A DNA stretch of 23,426 bases, from positions 1 to 23,426 of the forward strand of contig JAISRI010000150.1 in assembly GCA_031273735.1 (NCBI GenBank), given 5' to 3'. This stretch comes from Helicobacteraceae bacterium (GTDB lineage: Bacteria; Campylobacterota; Campylobacteria; Campylobacterales; SZUA-545). Position numbers and translations under genes: made by a program. Each line of letters opens with the position of its first letter. The stretch's first letter is position 1. This document shows positions 9,478 through 16,740 of this stretch, piece after piece. The notes beneath the pieces were generated by a model. It ran no database searches. It was not told the DNA's origin and saw nothing but the letters and a program-made list of their open reading frames with translations.

Positions 9478-11473
9478 TCAACTCACCCTTTTGCAGATTG
9501 ACAATTTCATAGCGCGATCGCAGGTTCGTCTTAACTTCCGCTAAATCAAAGACCTCTAGCCTCGCGATCGTGCCTTTCATTTTTGGCGATACGATAAACC
9601 TTCTTTTTATAACGCCGACTTTTGTTTTAATTTTAACATTATCGCCATTTTTTAAGCGATTTGCCAGCGCGAACTGCTCGGATCCTATCAATTCGCCCTC
9701 GATCTTAAAGGGTTGATCGACGAGAGCATAATGAACTACCGCGCCGTTATATTCGCCGATCGCGCCGATCGTATCGGGACGTTCAAGTTCGGTTTCGATT
9801 TTAGGAACGTCGATCGTAAAAGGCGTTAAGCGATCGAAGCTAACGTCGTTAAAAGGCAGAAGCGGCGTAACGTCGATCGAGCGTTTTGCGCCAAATATCC
9901 AAAGATTGCGCGAGATCGCGGCGTTTAGCGGTTTTACTACGCGATCGATTGTAACGATCGTCCCCTCTTTGGCTTCGTTTGCCGCGCGCCAAAAACAGGT
10001 TTGGCTTTCGCCGTTATAAACGTCCGCGATCAGCGAGATTCCAAGCGCGTTTGGAGTCGGCGGGATCATTAAAATATCGAAGCCGAACTTTCGCAAAAAG
10101 CCCGCCATAATCGCGATATTTTCCGCCCGATCGCGCGAATAAATCTCGCTTCCGATTACGATCGTCGTTTTTTTGCCGATCGCTATCGCGTTAAACTCCT
10201 CTTCGCCCGCGTTGGTTTCCGCGCTTAGATTGCCGTCGTCGAGATTATCTAGCCACGCTTTAAGGGCGATCGACGGCTTTTTAATCAACGTCTTTAGAAG
10301 CAGAGCGAAAACGCCCTCCTCCGATCCCGTTTCGTATCGAATAAAGCGCGTCGAAAACTCCAAAATCGCGTTGTCCTCAAAAGGCGCGAAGATGAAAATA
10401 TCCGCGCCGTTAATCAAACTCGCCCTAGCGATCGCGCTTTTTAGTAGCGGCGCTTCTTCGCTTAAAGAGGGGGCGAATAGAATAATCGTATCGCTATTTT
10501 GCGTCTCGTTGATCGTGGCGTTGCATAAGGTTTCGCCGCTCGATTTGGCGTAGGCGGTTAAAAAGGTTTGAAAATCCGCGATCGAGTTATTAACTAGTTT
10601 GTAGCCGCGTTCGTTTAATAGATATATCTCCTCGTTTGTTTCGTCGCCGTTTATTCCGACGCTCTTTGCGCTTGGATCAAACTCGATTAAATCAGGAGCT
10701 TTTTTGAACCCAAAACGTCCCAAAGCGCATAGAAAACCGCTTTCTAGATCGCGCCCTACGCGCTTAATCTCGCCGCGTTTCGTTTCGACGATATTCTCGC
10801 AGCCGCACGGGCAGTAGAGGCATACCGACGGCGTTTTGGTCAGCTCCCACGCGTTGGCGGTATATTTGAAATCCTTTGTTACGATCGCCCCTACGGGGCA
10901 TACCGCCGCGCATTCGCCGCACTTTGAACAGCGATCGCTATCGAAGGCGATTTTGGAGTTGTAGCCTCCCGCCGCGATCGACAAAGCGGAGCAAGCGACA
11001 ATCTCGTTGCAGGTTCTAACGCACCGTTCGCAAAGAATACACAGCGAAGGATCGTAGGTTAGTATCTCCCACTCCTCGATCGCCCTACTCTGCTCTTTCG
11101 CGCAGAAAATCTGATCGGATACCTTAAATTCCAACGCTTTATCCTGAAGCTCGCACTCGCCCGATTTATCGCACACGCCGCACTCAAGCGGGTGATTAAC
11201 GCAGATCATTTGGACGATCCGTTTGCGCGTTTCAAAAAGCGGCGCGCTATTTGTCGTTACCTTGATCCCCTCTTTAACTTTCGTTTGGCAGGAGAGCGCA
11301 AAACCGCTTACCCCATCGATCTCGACGACGCAAAGCCTACACGATCCAGCCGCCGAAAGAGAGCTTAGATAGCAAAGCGTGGGGATATAAACGCCCGCGT
11401 TTCTTGCCGCTTGCAAAATCGTTTCGCCTTCGTTTGCCTCTATCAAGCGCTCGTCGATCGTCAAACTAACCAT
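9470..11473 (-). CDS. nuoG: NADH-quinone oxidoreductase subunit G, first tandem paralogue
   Basis: First of two consecutive NuoG-type Fe-S proteins, 667 residues. Ligands visible: [2Fe-2S] C34, C45, C48, C62; N5-type H94, C98, C101, C107 (HPLECGVCDKSGEC, almost identical to the second copy); C145/148/151/155 (CILCERCVRTC); C182/185/188/192 (CSKCGECAAVC); and C218, C221, C225, C249 (CLYCPCGC) for an N7-type cluster. The downstream part is a degenerate molybdopterin-oxidoreductase-like domain that ends in a beta-rich region (LANRLKNGDNVKIKTKVG). It overlaps the nuoF-like fusion by 8 nt upstream. How the two NuoG proteins share the role cannot be told from sequence: both could sit in one complex, or they could be alternative input modules. 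Confidence 0.9.
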   Translation of the reverse strand: MVSLTIDERLIEANEGETILQAARNAGVYIPTLCYLSSLSAAGSCRLCVVEIDGVSGFALSCQTKVKEGIKVTTNSAPLFETRKRIVQMICVNHPLECGVCDKSGECELQDKALEFKVSDQIFCAKEQSRAIEEWEILTYDPSLCILCERCVRTCNEIVACSALSIAAGGYNSKIAFDSDRCSKCGECAAVCPVGAIVTKDFKYTANAWELTKTPSVCLYCPCGCENIVETKRGEIKRVGRDLESGFLCALGRFGFKKAPDLIEFDPSAKSVGINGDETNEEIYLLNERGYKLVNNSIADFQTFLTAYAKSSGETLCNATINETQNSDTIILFAPSLSEEAPLLKSAIARASLINGADIFIFAPFEDNAILEFSTRFIRYETGSEEGVFALLLKTLIKKPSIALKAWLDNLDDGNLSAETNAGEEEFNAIAIGKKTTIVIGSEIYSRDRAENIAIMAGFLRKFGFDILMIPPTPNALGISLIADVYNGESQTCFWRAANEAKEGTIVTIDRVVKPLNAAISRNLWIFGAKRSIDVTPLLPFNDVSFDRLTPFTIDVPKIETELERPDTIGAIGEYNGAVVHYALVDQPFKIEGELIGSEQFALANRLKNGDNVKIKTKVGVIKRRFIVSPKMKGTIARLEVFDLAEVKTNLRSRYEIVNLQKGELNG

Positions 11474-13448
11474 CTAACGCCGCCAAAGCGATATAGTAAC
11501 AACGCATACAACGGTTGGCTTCCTCGAAAGCCTCTTTCGCGCTTAGTCCAAAATTAACCTCGTCGTGGTTGGTTTTTCTGATTTGCGCCTCTACTTTTTG
11601 GCTAACCTCGCGCTTAAAACCGCCTAAGTAACCGCTTGGCTTTTCCTCTTTGTCGAAAACGCGAAACGTCCGCAAAATATCTTCCATCGTTTCGTCGTCG
11701 TTTCGTTTGATCTCGCCCGTTTTTAGATAATTTAGCATTACGCTCGCGGCGCGGCGCGCCTGCCCTACGGCATTGACGATCGTCATCGGACCGTATTCGC
11801 AATCGCCCGCCGAAAATATGCCGCGTCGGCTCGTGGCGAAAGTTTTGCCGTCGGTCTTGATCGTTCCCCAACTCGTTAGCTCTATATTCCACTCTTTGGG
11901 CAGAAGGCTTAAATCGGGGTCTTGGCTCACGGCGGGGATTACATAGTCGCACTCTAGCTCAAAATCCTGCCCTTCCAATTTAGTCAGCTGCGGACGACCC
12001 CCGTTTGGATCCTCTATCATTTTGAAACGGTTGCAAATTACCCTTTTTATAACGCCGTTTTCATCGACGATCTTGGCGATCGCGGCGCGAAATATAAACT
12101 CCACGCCCTCCTCTCGCGCCTCGTTATACTCCTCTTGGCTCGTGTTTTGGATAATCACGCGCTCGCTTCGACGATAGAGCATAATCACGCGCTTAGCGCC
12201 CGCTCTAACGGCGCAACGCACCACGTCCATAGAGGTAAAGCCGCCGCCTACGCAGACGATCGTCTTACCCGTAAAATCCACAGGCGATCCGATTTTGAAC
12301 TTTTCCCACAGATTAACCCGATCCAAAAAGTTAATCGCGCTCCAATAGCCAACTAAGGATTCGTTTTCATTTTCGCAATGCAATTTTTTAGAGATTCTCG
12401 CGCCAAAGCTAAGCATAATCGCGTCGTAGCTCTTTTCAAGCTCGATTAGCTTCGCCGCGTCTATGGCGGTATTTAGGCGGATTTTCGCGCCGCCGGATTC
12501 TACAAAACGAATATCGCTCAGATATTTTCCGCTTGGCATACGGTATTCTGGAACGCCCACCATCACCTCGCCGCCCGCTACGGGCAACGCTTCGAAAATA
12601 TCGCAATCTACGCCGTTTTGAGAAAGATAATAACCCGTCGTCAGCCCGGCCGGTCCCGCGCCAATAATCGCTACCTTTTTGCCGATCGACGGCTTTTTTT
12701 CGATCGCGTGAATAAAATTAAAGTTGTGTTTGTCCTCGTAATCCGCGCCGATTCGCTTTAACTCCATAATGCTAATAGGCTCGTCGAAAAAACTTCTGCG
12801 GCAACTATCCTCGCACGGGTGCGGGCAGACGCGACCGCAGGTATGCGCAAGCGGCATAGCCTTTCGCGTCGCCTTGAGGCTTTCTAGCGGTTGGCGATCT
12901 TTAATAGCCTCGATAAACGCTGGAATATCTACGCGATCGGGGCAAGCGTCGGAACAGGGAGCGGCGATCTTCGCGGCGTAGGGAAAATCGCTATCTCGGC
13001 GCGCGGAGCGATCGCTAAACGCGTCGTAAAAATGCTCGATCAGATGCAAGATCGCCTTTGGAACGGTGCGCCCTATTTCGCATTTCGCGCTCGATTGCAT
13101 AACGGCGCAGGCGGTTTTTAGACGCTTGATATCGCTCTTATCGCCCTCGCCTCTTGCGATCTTATTTAGCAAATCGTATAGGATTCGTCCTCCGGCGCGT
13201 CCAGGGGCGCAACGACCGCACGCTTCGGAGTAATTTTGATATTGCAAAGCGTATTTAGCGCCGAGAGTTACCACGTCGATCGCGCTATCAAATATCGCCA
13301 CGCCGTCCCAACCGATAAACGCCCTGATTTTGCGATCGCCGTCAAAAACGGCGGGGATCGCAAAGGCGCTTTGCGCGTAATCCTCGATCTTTTTAGCGCG
13401 ATTGTCGATCAAAACTCCGCGCCACGAGCTAAACCAAGGCTTGATCAT
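11466..13448 (-). CDS. nuoF: NuoF C-terminal Fe-S fragment fused to GltD-type FAD/NAD(P)H oxidoreductase
   Basis: A 660-residue chimera at the nuoF position. Residues about 70-145 match the C-terminal Fe-S region of NuoF (EACGRCAPGRAGG, then a helix, then KCEIG at 122-126), but the preceding FMN/NADH-binding Rossmann half of NuoF is absent. From about residue 160 it is a glutamate-synthase-small-subunit (GltD)-like module: Cys-rich N-terminal domain (C165, C169, C204, C208, C212, C216), FAD-binding GAGPAG at 263-268, pyridine-nucleotide-binding GGGFTSMD at 401-408 followed by LYRRSE at 424-429, and the flavin-site motif IFSAGDCEYG near 544-553. A final Cys pair, C647/C650, sits at the C-terminus. 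Inference: an NAD(P)H:Fe-S oxidoreductase, NADPH being favoured by GltD homology, that feeds electrons into complex I or takes them out. In the N-terminal motif the third Cys expected in CGxCxPC is Gly83. It lies 3 nt after the small nuoE gene and overlaps nuoG by 8 nt. Confidence 0.88.
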   Translation of the reverse strand: MIKPWFSSWRGVLIDNRAKKIEDYAQSAFAIPAVFDGDRKIRAFIGWDGVAIFDSAIDVVTLGAKYALQYQNYSEACGRCAPGRAGGRILYDLLNKIARGEGDKSDIKRLKTACAVMQSSAKCEIGRTVPKAILHLIEHFYDAFSDRSARRDSDFPYAAKIAAPCSDACPDRVDIPAFIEAIKDRQPLESLKATRKAMPLAHTCGRVCPHPCEDSCRRSFFDEPISIMELKRIGADYEDKHNFNFIHAIEKKPSIGKKVAIIGAGPAGLTTGYYLSQNGVDCDIFEALPVAGGEVMVGVPEYRMPSGKYLSDIRFVESGGAKIRLNTAIDAAKLIELEKSYDAIMLSFGARISKKLHCENENESLVGYWSAINFLDRVNLWEKFKIGSPVDFTGKTIVCVGGGFTSMDVVRCAVRAGAKRVIMLYRRSERVIIQNTSQEEYNEAREEGVEFIFRAAIAKIVDENGVIKRVICNRFKMIEDPNGGRPQLTKLEGQDFELECDYVIPAVSQDPDLSLLPKEWNIELTSWGTIKTDGKTFATSRRGIFSAGDCEYGPMTIVNAVGQARRAASVMLNYLKTGEIKRNDDETMEDILRTFRVFDKEEKPSGYLGGFKREVSQKVEAQIRKTNHDEVNFGLSAKEAFEEANRCMRCYYIALAALDG

Positions 13449-13451
13449 CGA

Positions 13452-13682
13452 TCAAGCGCCGCTTTTACGAATAGAGATCGTCCAATCGACCTCGTTATAT
13501 TTAAGCGAATTGAGCAGATCGCAATTTAACTCTTTAACCGCGTCGGCGCTTTTTTGCACAAGGGAAAAATCTCGCGCTTCAAAAATAAAAATCGCCGCTT
13601 CGTTTTGCGCAAGATCGCTAAGAATAGCCTTTAATCTGTCGATCGCGTTTTCTTTATATTCTCGCAAATCAAATCGTTTCAT
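13452..13682 (-). CDS. nuoE: Small NuoE-like protein (HP1264/Cj1575c family)
   Basis: A 76-residue protein at the nuoE position. It shows no four-Cys [2Fe-2S] pattern of classical NuoE (only one Cys, in NCDLLNSL) and is less than half the usual length. Its sequence (MKRFDLREYKENAIDRLK, FEARDFSLVQKSADAVKELN, LKYNEVDWTISIRK) matches, from memory, the short HP1264/Cj1575c proteins that stand in for NuoE in Helicobacter and Campylobacter. It lies 9 nt after nuoD and 3 nt before the nuoF fusion. Probable role: an accessory or docking subunit of the input module. A direct electron-transfer role through an Fe-S cluster is not supported by the sequence. Confidence 0.85.
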   Translation of the reverse strand: MKRFDLREYKENAIDRLKAILSDLAQNEAAIFIFEARDFSLVQKSADAVKELNCDLLNSLKYNEVDWTISIRKSGA

Positions 13683-13691
13683 ACCATAGCC

Positions 13692-14921
13692 TTATCTATC
13701 GATTTCGCCGAAAATAACGTTGGTATTGCCGATAATCGACACCACGTCGGCAAGCTGCGCTCCGACTAACAGATCCTCTAAAATCCCGCAGTGAAAAAAG
13801 CTCGCGCCCCTGACTTTGACGCGGCGCGGATACGGATCGCCGTCGCTTGCTATAAAAAATCCTAATTCGCCTTTTGGGGATTCGGTAGCTACATAAACCT
13901 CGCCTTTTGGCGGGCGCATACCTTGCGTAACCAAGACGAAATGCCGCATAAGCGAATAGTTTTGCGTCATTAGCTCTTCTTTAGACGCGCTGATATATTC
14001 GGGCGCGTTTGCCATTAGTTCGGGCGGAGTATCTTTGTATATTTCTAGCGCTTGGCGAATTAGCTTGATCGACTGCCAAATCTCCTCGATATAGAGGCGA
14101 TAACGCCCGTAGCAATCGCAGGTATCGGTTACGGGAACGTCAAACTTAACCTCTTTATAAAGCTCGTATGGTTGCTCTTTGCGAATATCCCACGCAACGC
14201 CGCTCGCGCGAAGCATAACGCCGCTAACGCCCCAGCTCATCGCAAGCTCTTTGTCGATAATGCCAATGTTTTCTAGCCGCATTCGCCATATACGGTTCTC
14301 TTTTAAGAGCGCGTCGTACATCTCGATCTGTTTGGGCATATGATCCAAAAACGCTTCGCACTGCGCTATCCATTCGGGCGTGAAATCTAGCGGAACGCCG
14401 CCGATTCGTATAGAGTTGTGCGTAAGCCTCGCGCCGCAATACTCCTCGAAAAGATCGAGCGCGTATTCTCTTTCGCGGAAAGGATAAAGCATCATACTCA
14501 TAGCGCCCACGTCCAAAGCGTGAGTGGAGAGAAAAAATAGATGGCTACAAACGCGACTAAGCTCTAAAAGCGCCAATCTGATCGCTTGAGCGCGGCGCGG
14601 CGCTTCGATTCCAAGCAAGGTTTCAACCGCCAGCGCGAAGCCGTAGTTGTTGCTTGTGGCGTTGATATAATCCATACGATCCGTTGTGGGCAGAAACTCG
14701 TTGTAGATCATATTTTCCGCCATTTTTTCTATGCCGCGATGTAAAAAGCCGATATTTGGTCTCGCCTTTTTGACCTCTTCGCCCTGAAGCTCCAAGATCA
14801 GATTCATTTGACCGTGCGCGCTAGGATGTTGAGGTCCGAAATTAAGAATCATTGTGTTGTCGTCGCGCTCGAAGGCGATATTTTCGTAAAAAGGGCGTAA
14901 TCGATTGGGCTGTTGCGTCAT
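13692..14921 (-). CDS. nuoD: NADH-quinone oxidoreductase subunit D (49-kDa)
   Basis: Peripheral-arm subunit that, with NuoB, forms the quinone-reduction site, 409 residues. Signatures: LNFGPQHPSAHGQMNLILEL, with the quinone-site histidine region, then IGFLHRGIEKMAENM, the helix with DRMDYINATSNNYGFALAVE, and the C-terminal GDPYPRRVKVRGASFFHCGI, plus a final conserved ...NTNVIFGEIDR. It is a standalone NuoD, not fused to NuoC. It starts 2 nt after nuoC ends. Identification is certain. Confidence 0.97.
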   Translation of the reverse strand: MTQQPNRLRPFYENIAFERDDNTMILNFGPQHPSAHGQMNLILELQGEEVKKARPNIGFLHRGIEKMAENMIYNEFLPTTDRMDYINATSNNYGFALAVETLLGIEAPRRAQAIRLALLELSRVCSHLFFLSTHALDVGAMSMMLYPFREREYALDLFEEYCGARLTHNSIRIGGVPLDFTPEWIAQCEAFLDHMPKQIEMYDALLKENRIWRMRLENIGIIDKELAMSWGVSGVMLRASGVAWDIRKEQPYELYKEVKFDVPVTDTCDCYGRYRLYIEEIWQSIKLIRQALEIYKDTPPELMANAPEYISASKEELMTQNYSLMRHFVLVTQGMRPPKGEVYVATESPKGELGFFIASDGDPYPRRVKVRGASFFHCGILEDLLVGAQLADVVSIIGNTNVIFGEIDR

Positions 14922-14923
14922 CG

Positions 14924-15715
14924 TTATTTCCTCTTGTCTAATATTTTTTGCTTTTGCGGATCGAAGTCGCTATAAAGGATTGGCTTTCGCTTTTCCACGT
15001 ATTTGATTGGAGTAACCTCGTCTTTAGGAGCCTCGCCAAAAGGCGTCTCGTAGCCAAGCCTCGCAAAGTTTTTCGTATCGTCTCGATCGACTCTAGCCGA
15101 ATCGCGGTTCTCCGCGCCGATCTTTTCTCTGAACTCTTTTCCGTAAATCTTATCGACCTCGTACCACTGCGCGAACTCGTCGCCTTGCAAAGGATACGAC
15201 CTGCGAAGAGGGTAACCGACCCAATCCTCAGGCATTAAAATGCGGCATAAATGGGGGTGATTGTTGAAAATTATGCCGAACATATCGTAACATTCGCGCT
15301 CCGACCAATTCGCGCTACGCCACAAATCGGATACGCTCTCAATCGCCTCGTTCTCTTTGATAACGACCTTTAGACGCAAACGGCGGTTTTTCTCTACGCC
15401 AAGCAACTCGTAAAAAACCTCGAACTCGCCGCGCGGCGCAAGATAGTCGATCGCGCTTAACTCCATTAGTTGCGTATAGCCTAGCGATTGCAGGAGCTTT
15501 AACGCCTCTTTGTTTTTGGAGGCGGCGACGTATACGATCGCCTCGTTGCGCATAAAATAGCTTTTAATAACGCCGATCGCGCGCTCTAACTTTTCAACGT
15601 CGGCGCAGACGATCGGATCGGTAATCGCAACCGCGTCGATCTCTTTTGGAACGTAAAAGCGATCGGTATGATAAGGCTTTTTTTGAACGTCGGCTTTTGG
15701 ATTGTAAGACATCAC
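14924..15715 (-). CDS. nuoC: NADH-quinone oxidoreductase subunit C (30-kDa)
   Basis: Peripheral-arm scaffold subunit, 263 residues. The 30-kDa subunit signature is clear: SERECYDMFGIIFNNHPHL, then LMPEDWVGYPLRRSYPLQG. The N-terminal roughly 40 residues and the C-terminal roughly 60 residues after the PLQGDEF core are charged extensions that look lineage-specific. The ATG overlaps the nuoB stop by 4 nt and the end is 2 nt from nuoD. Confidence 0.95.
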   Translation of the reverse strand: MMSYNPKADVQKKPYHTDRFYVPKEIDAVAITDPIVCADVEKLERAIGVIKSYFMRNEAIVYVAASKNKEALKLLQSLGYTQLMELSAIDYLAPRGEFEVFYELLGVEKNRRLRLKVVIKENEAIESVSDLWRSANWSERECYDMFGIIFNNHPHLCRILMPEDWVGYPLRRSYPLQGDEFAQWYEVDKIYGKEFREKIGAENRDSARVDRDDTKNFARLGYETPFGEAPKDEVTPIKYVEKRKPILYSDFDPQKQKILDKRK

Positions 15716-16221
15716 ACAAACCTTTTCGCGCTGATTTTTCTATTCATAGGTTCGCTTCTGATCTTGCGTTGAAGCATCATCGCGGCGTAAATTAAGGTAT
15801 CGGGGCGAGGCGCGCAACCGGGCAGATAAATATCGACGGGGATAATGCGATCGACTCCCTGAACCGTCGAATAGGTGTTAAACAGACCGCCCGTATTGGC
15901 GCAACTACCCATAGAGATCACCCATTTTGGCTCCGCCATCTGATCGTAAAGACGGCGAACAAAAGGCGCGTGCTTTTTGCTCACCGTCCCCGCGATACAC
16001 ATCACCTCCGCTTGGCGGGGAGAGGCGCGAAAGATCGTGCCAAGCCTGTCGAAATCAAAGCGCCCGCCTCCAGACGCCATCATTTCGATCGCGCAACACG
16101 CCAAACCATAGGTAAGAAACCATAGCGAGTTGGATCGCCCCCAATTGACTAGCTTATCCACAGTCGTAAGCGCGATCGGCAGACCGCCGCTAGATAGATA
16201 ATCTATTTGATGCTTCGCCAA
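15712..16221 (-). CDS. nuoB: NADH-quinone oxidoreductase subunit B (cluster N2)
   Basis: Carries the terminal [4Fe-4S] cluster N2 that reduces quinone. Ligands are visible at C42, C43 (GLACCAIEMM), C107 (MGSCANTGG) and C136 (LPGCAPRP). I place the start at a TTG (16219-16221) rather than at the upstream in-frame ATGs. AAGGAG lies 7 nt before this TTG, and the resulting N-terminus, MAKHQIDYLSSGGLP, aligns with the usual family start and gives 169 residues, close to the roughly 167 of Campylobacter NuoB. The first upstream ATG (16240-16242) has no good ribosome site, and the longest frame would begin with a low-quality Gly/Arg-rich leader read from nuoA DNA. The start lies inside nuoA (19-nt overlap). 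Confidence 0.95.
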   Translation of the reverse strand: MAKHQIDYLSSGGLPIALTTVDKLVNWGRSNSLWFLTYGLACCAIEMMASGGGRFDFDRLGTIFRASPRQAEVMCIAGTVSKKHAPFVRRLYDQMAEPKWVISMGSCANTGGLFNTYSTVQGVDRIIPVDIYLPGCAPRPDTLIYAAMMLQRKIRSEPMNRKISAKRFV

Positions 16222-16589
16222 TTCAACGCTCCTTTTTTCCATTCGTAGATAAAGCCGATCGCCAAGATCGCCAAAAAGACCGACATTCCGCCTAACGCCA
16301 AAGCGCCCGCGCCGCCCTCGACCAAACTCTTGTAAGCCGCCGCCCAAGGAAACATAAAGATAATCTCCACGTCAAAGAGGATAAACAACAACGCGAAGAG
16401 ATAAAACTGCAAGCTAATGCGGTTGGGTTGCAACGAGGTTTCAGGGCCGCACTCGTAGATCGAAAGTTTCAGCTTCAGATCGTTCCTAGCCGACCTTGCG
16501 TTAAATAGCCAAGCGGATAGCAAAACCGTCCCCGCAAACGCCCCAAACGTCAAAACAAAGAGGATAAAAACCCCAAAATAGGACTCCAT
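16203..16589 (-). CDS. nuoA: NADH-quinone oxidoreductase subunit A
   Basis: First gene of the complex I operon, 128 residues, three transmembrane helices. The loop after helix 1 contains KLSIYECGPET, the region with the conserved Cys that lines the entrance to the quinone site. Helix 2 reads FYLFALLFILFDVEIIFMFPW, the NuoA signature with its acidic pair. A TAAGG ribosome site lies 8 nt before the ATG at 16587-16589. The stop lies 19 nt inside nuoB. Confidence 0.96.
   Translation of the reverse strand: MESYFGVFILFVLTFGAFAGTVLLSAWLFNARSARNDLKLKLSIYECGPETSLQPNRISLQFYLFALLFILFDVEIIFMFPWAAAYKSLVEGGAGALALGGMSVFLAILAIGFIYEWKKGALNWRSIK
16219..16234 (-). promoter_or_regulatory. Shine-Dalgarno and TTG start of nuoB inside nuoA
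   Basis: On the minus strand the sequence reads AAGGAG, seven bases, then TTG. It sits within the last codons of nuoA. It decides the nuoB start in favour of a TTG, because neither in-frame ATG upstream has a comparable site. A TTG start within an overlap would place nuoB output under partial control of nuoA translation. Confidence 0.75.
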
Positions 16590-16619
16590 ACGCCGCGCCT
16601 TACCTTAAAATTTTTATTT

Positions 16620-16628
16620 AATATATCA
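16620..16628 (-). promoter_or_regulatory. Probable extended -10 of the nuo operon promoter
   Basis: On the minus strand TGATATATT gives a TGn extended -10 with TATATT, about 30 nt upstream of the nuoA ATG in an AT-rich stretch. No good -35 hexamer sits 16-18 nt upstream. This is common with extended -10 promoters and in Campylobacterota sigma70 promoters. The -35 position is instead occupied by the small palindrome GGTT-T-AACC (16636-16644), a possible activator or repressor contact. The expected transcription start is near 16613. Confidence 0.55.
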
Positions 16629-16635
16629 AAAATTG

Positions 16636-16644
16636 GGTTTAACC
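16636..16644. promoter_or_regulatory. Small palindrome at the nuoA -35 position, candidate operator
   Basis: GGTTTAACC: arms GGTT/AACC around a central T. It sits at the position where the -35 element of the nuo promoter would be. In the compact divergent nuoA/hsrA region this is a plausible binding site for a winged-helix regulator such as HsrA. That function is inferred; a 9-bp palindrome can also arise by chance. Confidence 0.3.
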
Positions 16645-16669
16645 ACCGACAGACGACGCGCAATCCGAC

Positions 16670-16725
16670 TTTAATCTTGCATAATTTTTAAAAATCATAT
16701 ACAATACTAAGAAAATTTTAATCTT
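16670..16725 (+). repeat. Direct repeat TTTAATCTT flanking the hsrA promoter
   Basis: Two identical 9-mers lie at 16670-16678 and 16717-16725, 47 bp apart. The first overlaps the hsrA -35 hexamer and the second lies just downstream of the predicted start point. The arrangement would suit autoregulation by a protein that binds direct repeats, as OmpR/PhoB-type DNA-binding domains do. The link to HsrA is inference, and chance occurrence in AT-rich DNA is possible. Confidence 0.35.
16677..16705 (+). promoter_or_regulatory. Probable sigma70 promoter of hsrA
   Basis: TTGCAT (16677-16682) and TACAAT (16700-16705) are separated by exactly 17 nt. The predicted transcription start is near 16712, giving a roughly 29-nt leader before the GTG start. 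Both hexamers are close to consensus and the surrounding DNA is AT-rich. A direct repeat, TTTAATCTT, overlaps the start of the -35 hexamer and recurs in the leader (listed separately). Confidence 0.6.
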
Positions 16726-16740
16726 TTAGGATTCCGCTAA

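Noticed and set aside
16222..16347. Longer NuoB reading frame beginning MGGGLQEFGRG
   Set aside because: This leader is nuoA sequence read in another frame, Gly/Arg-rich, without homology or ribosome site; the TTG at 16219-16221 has both.
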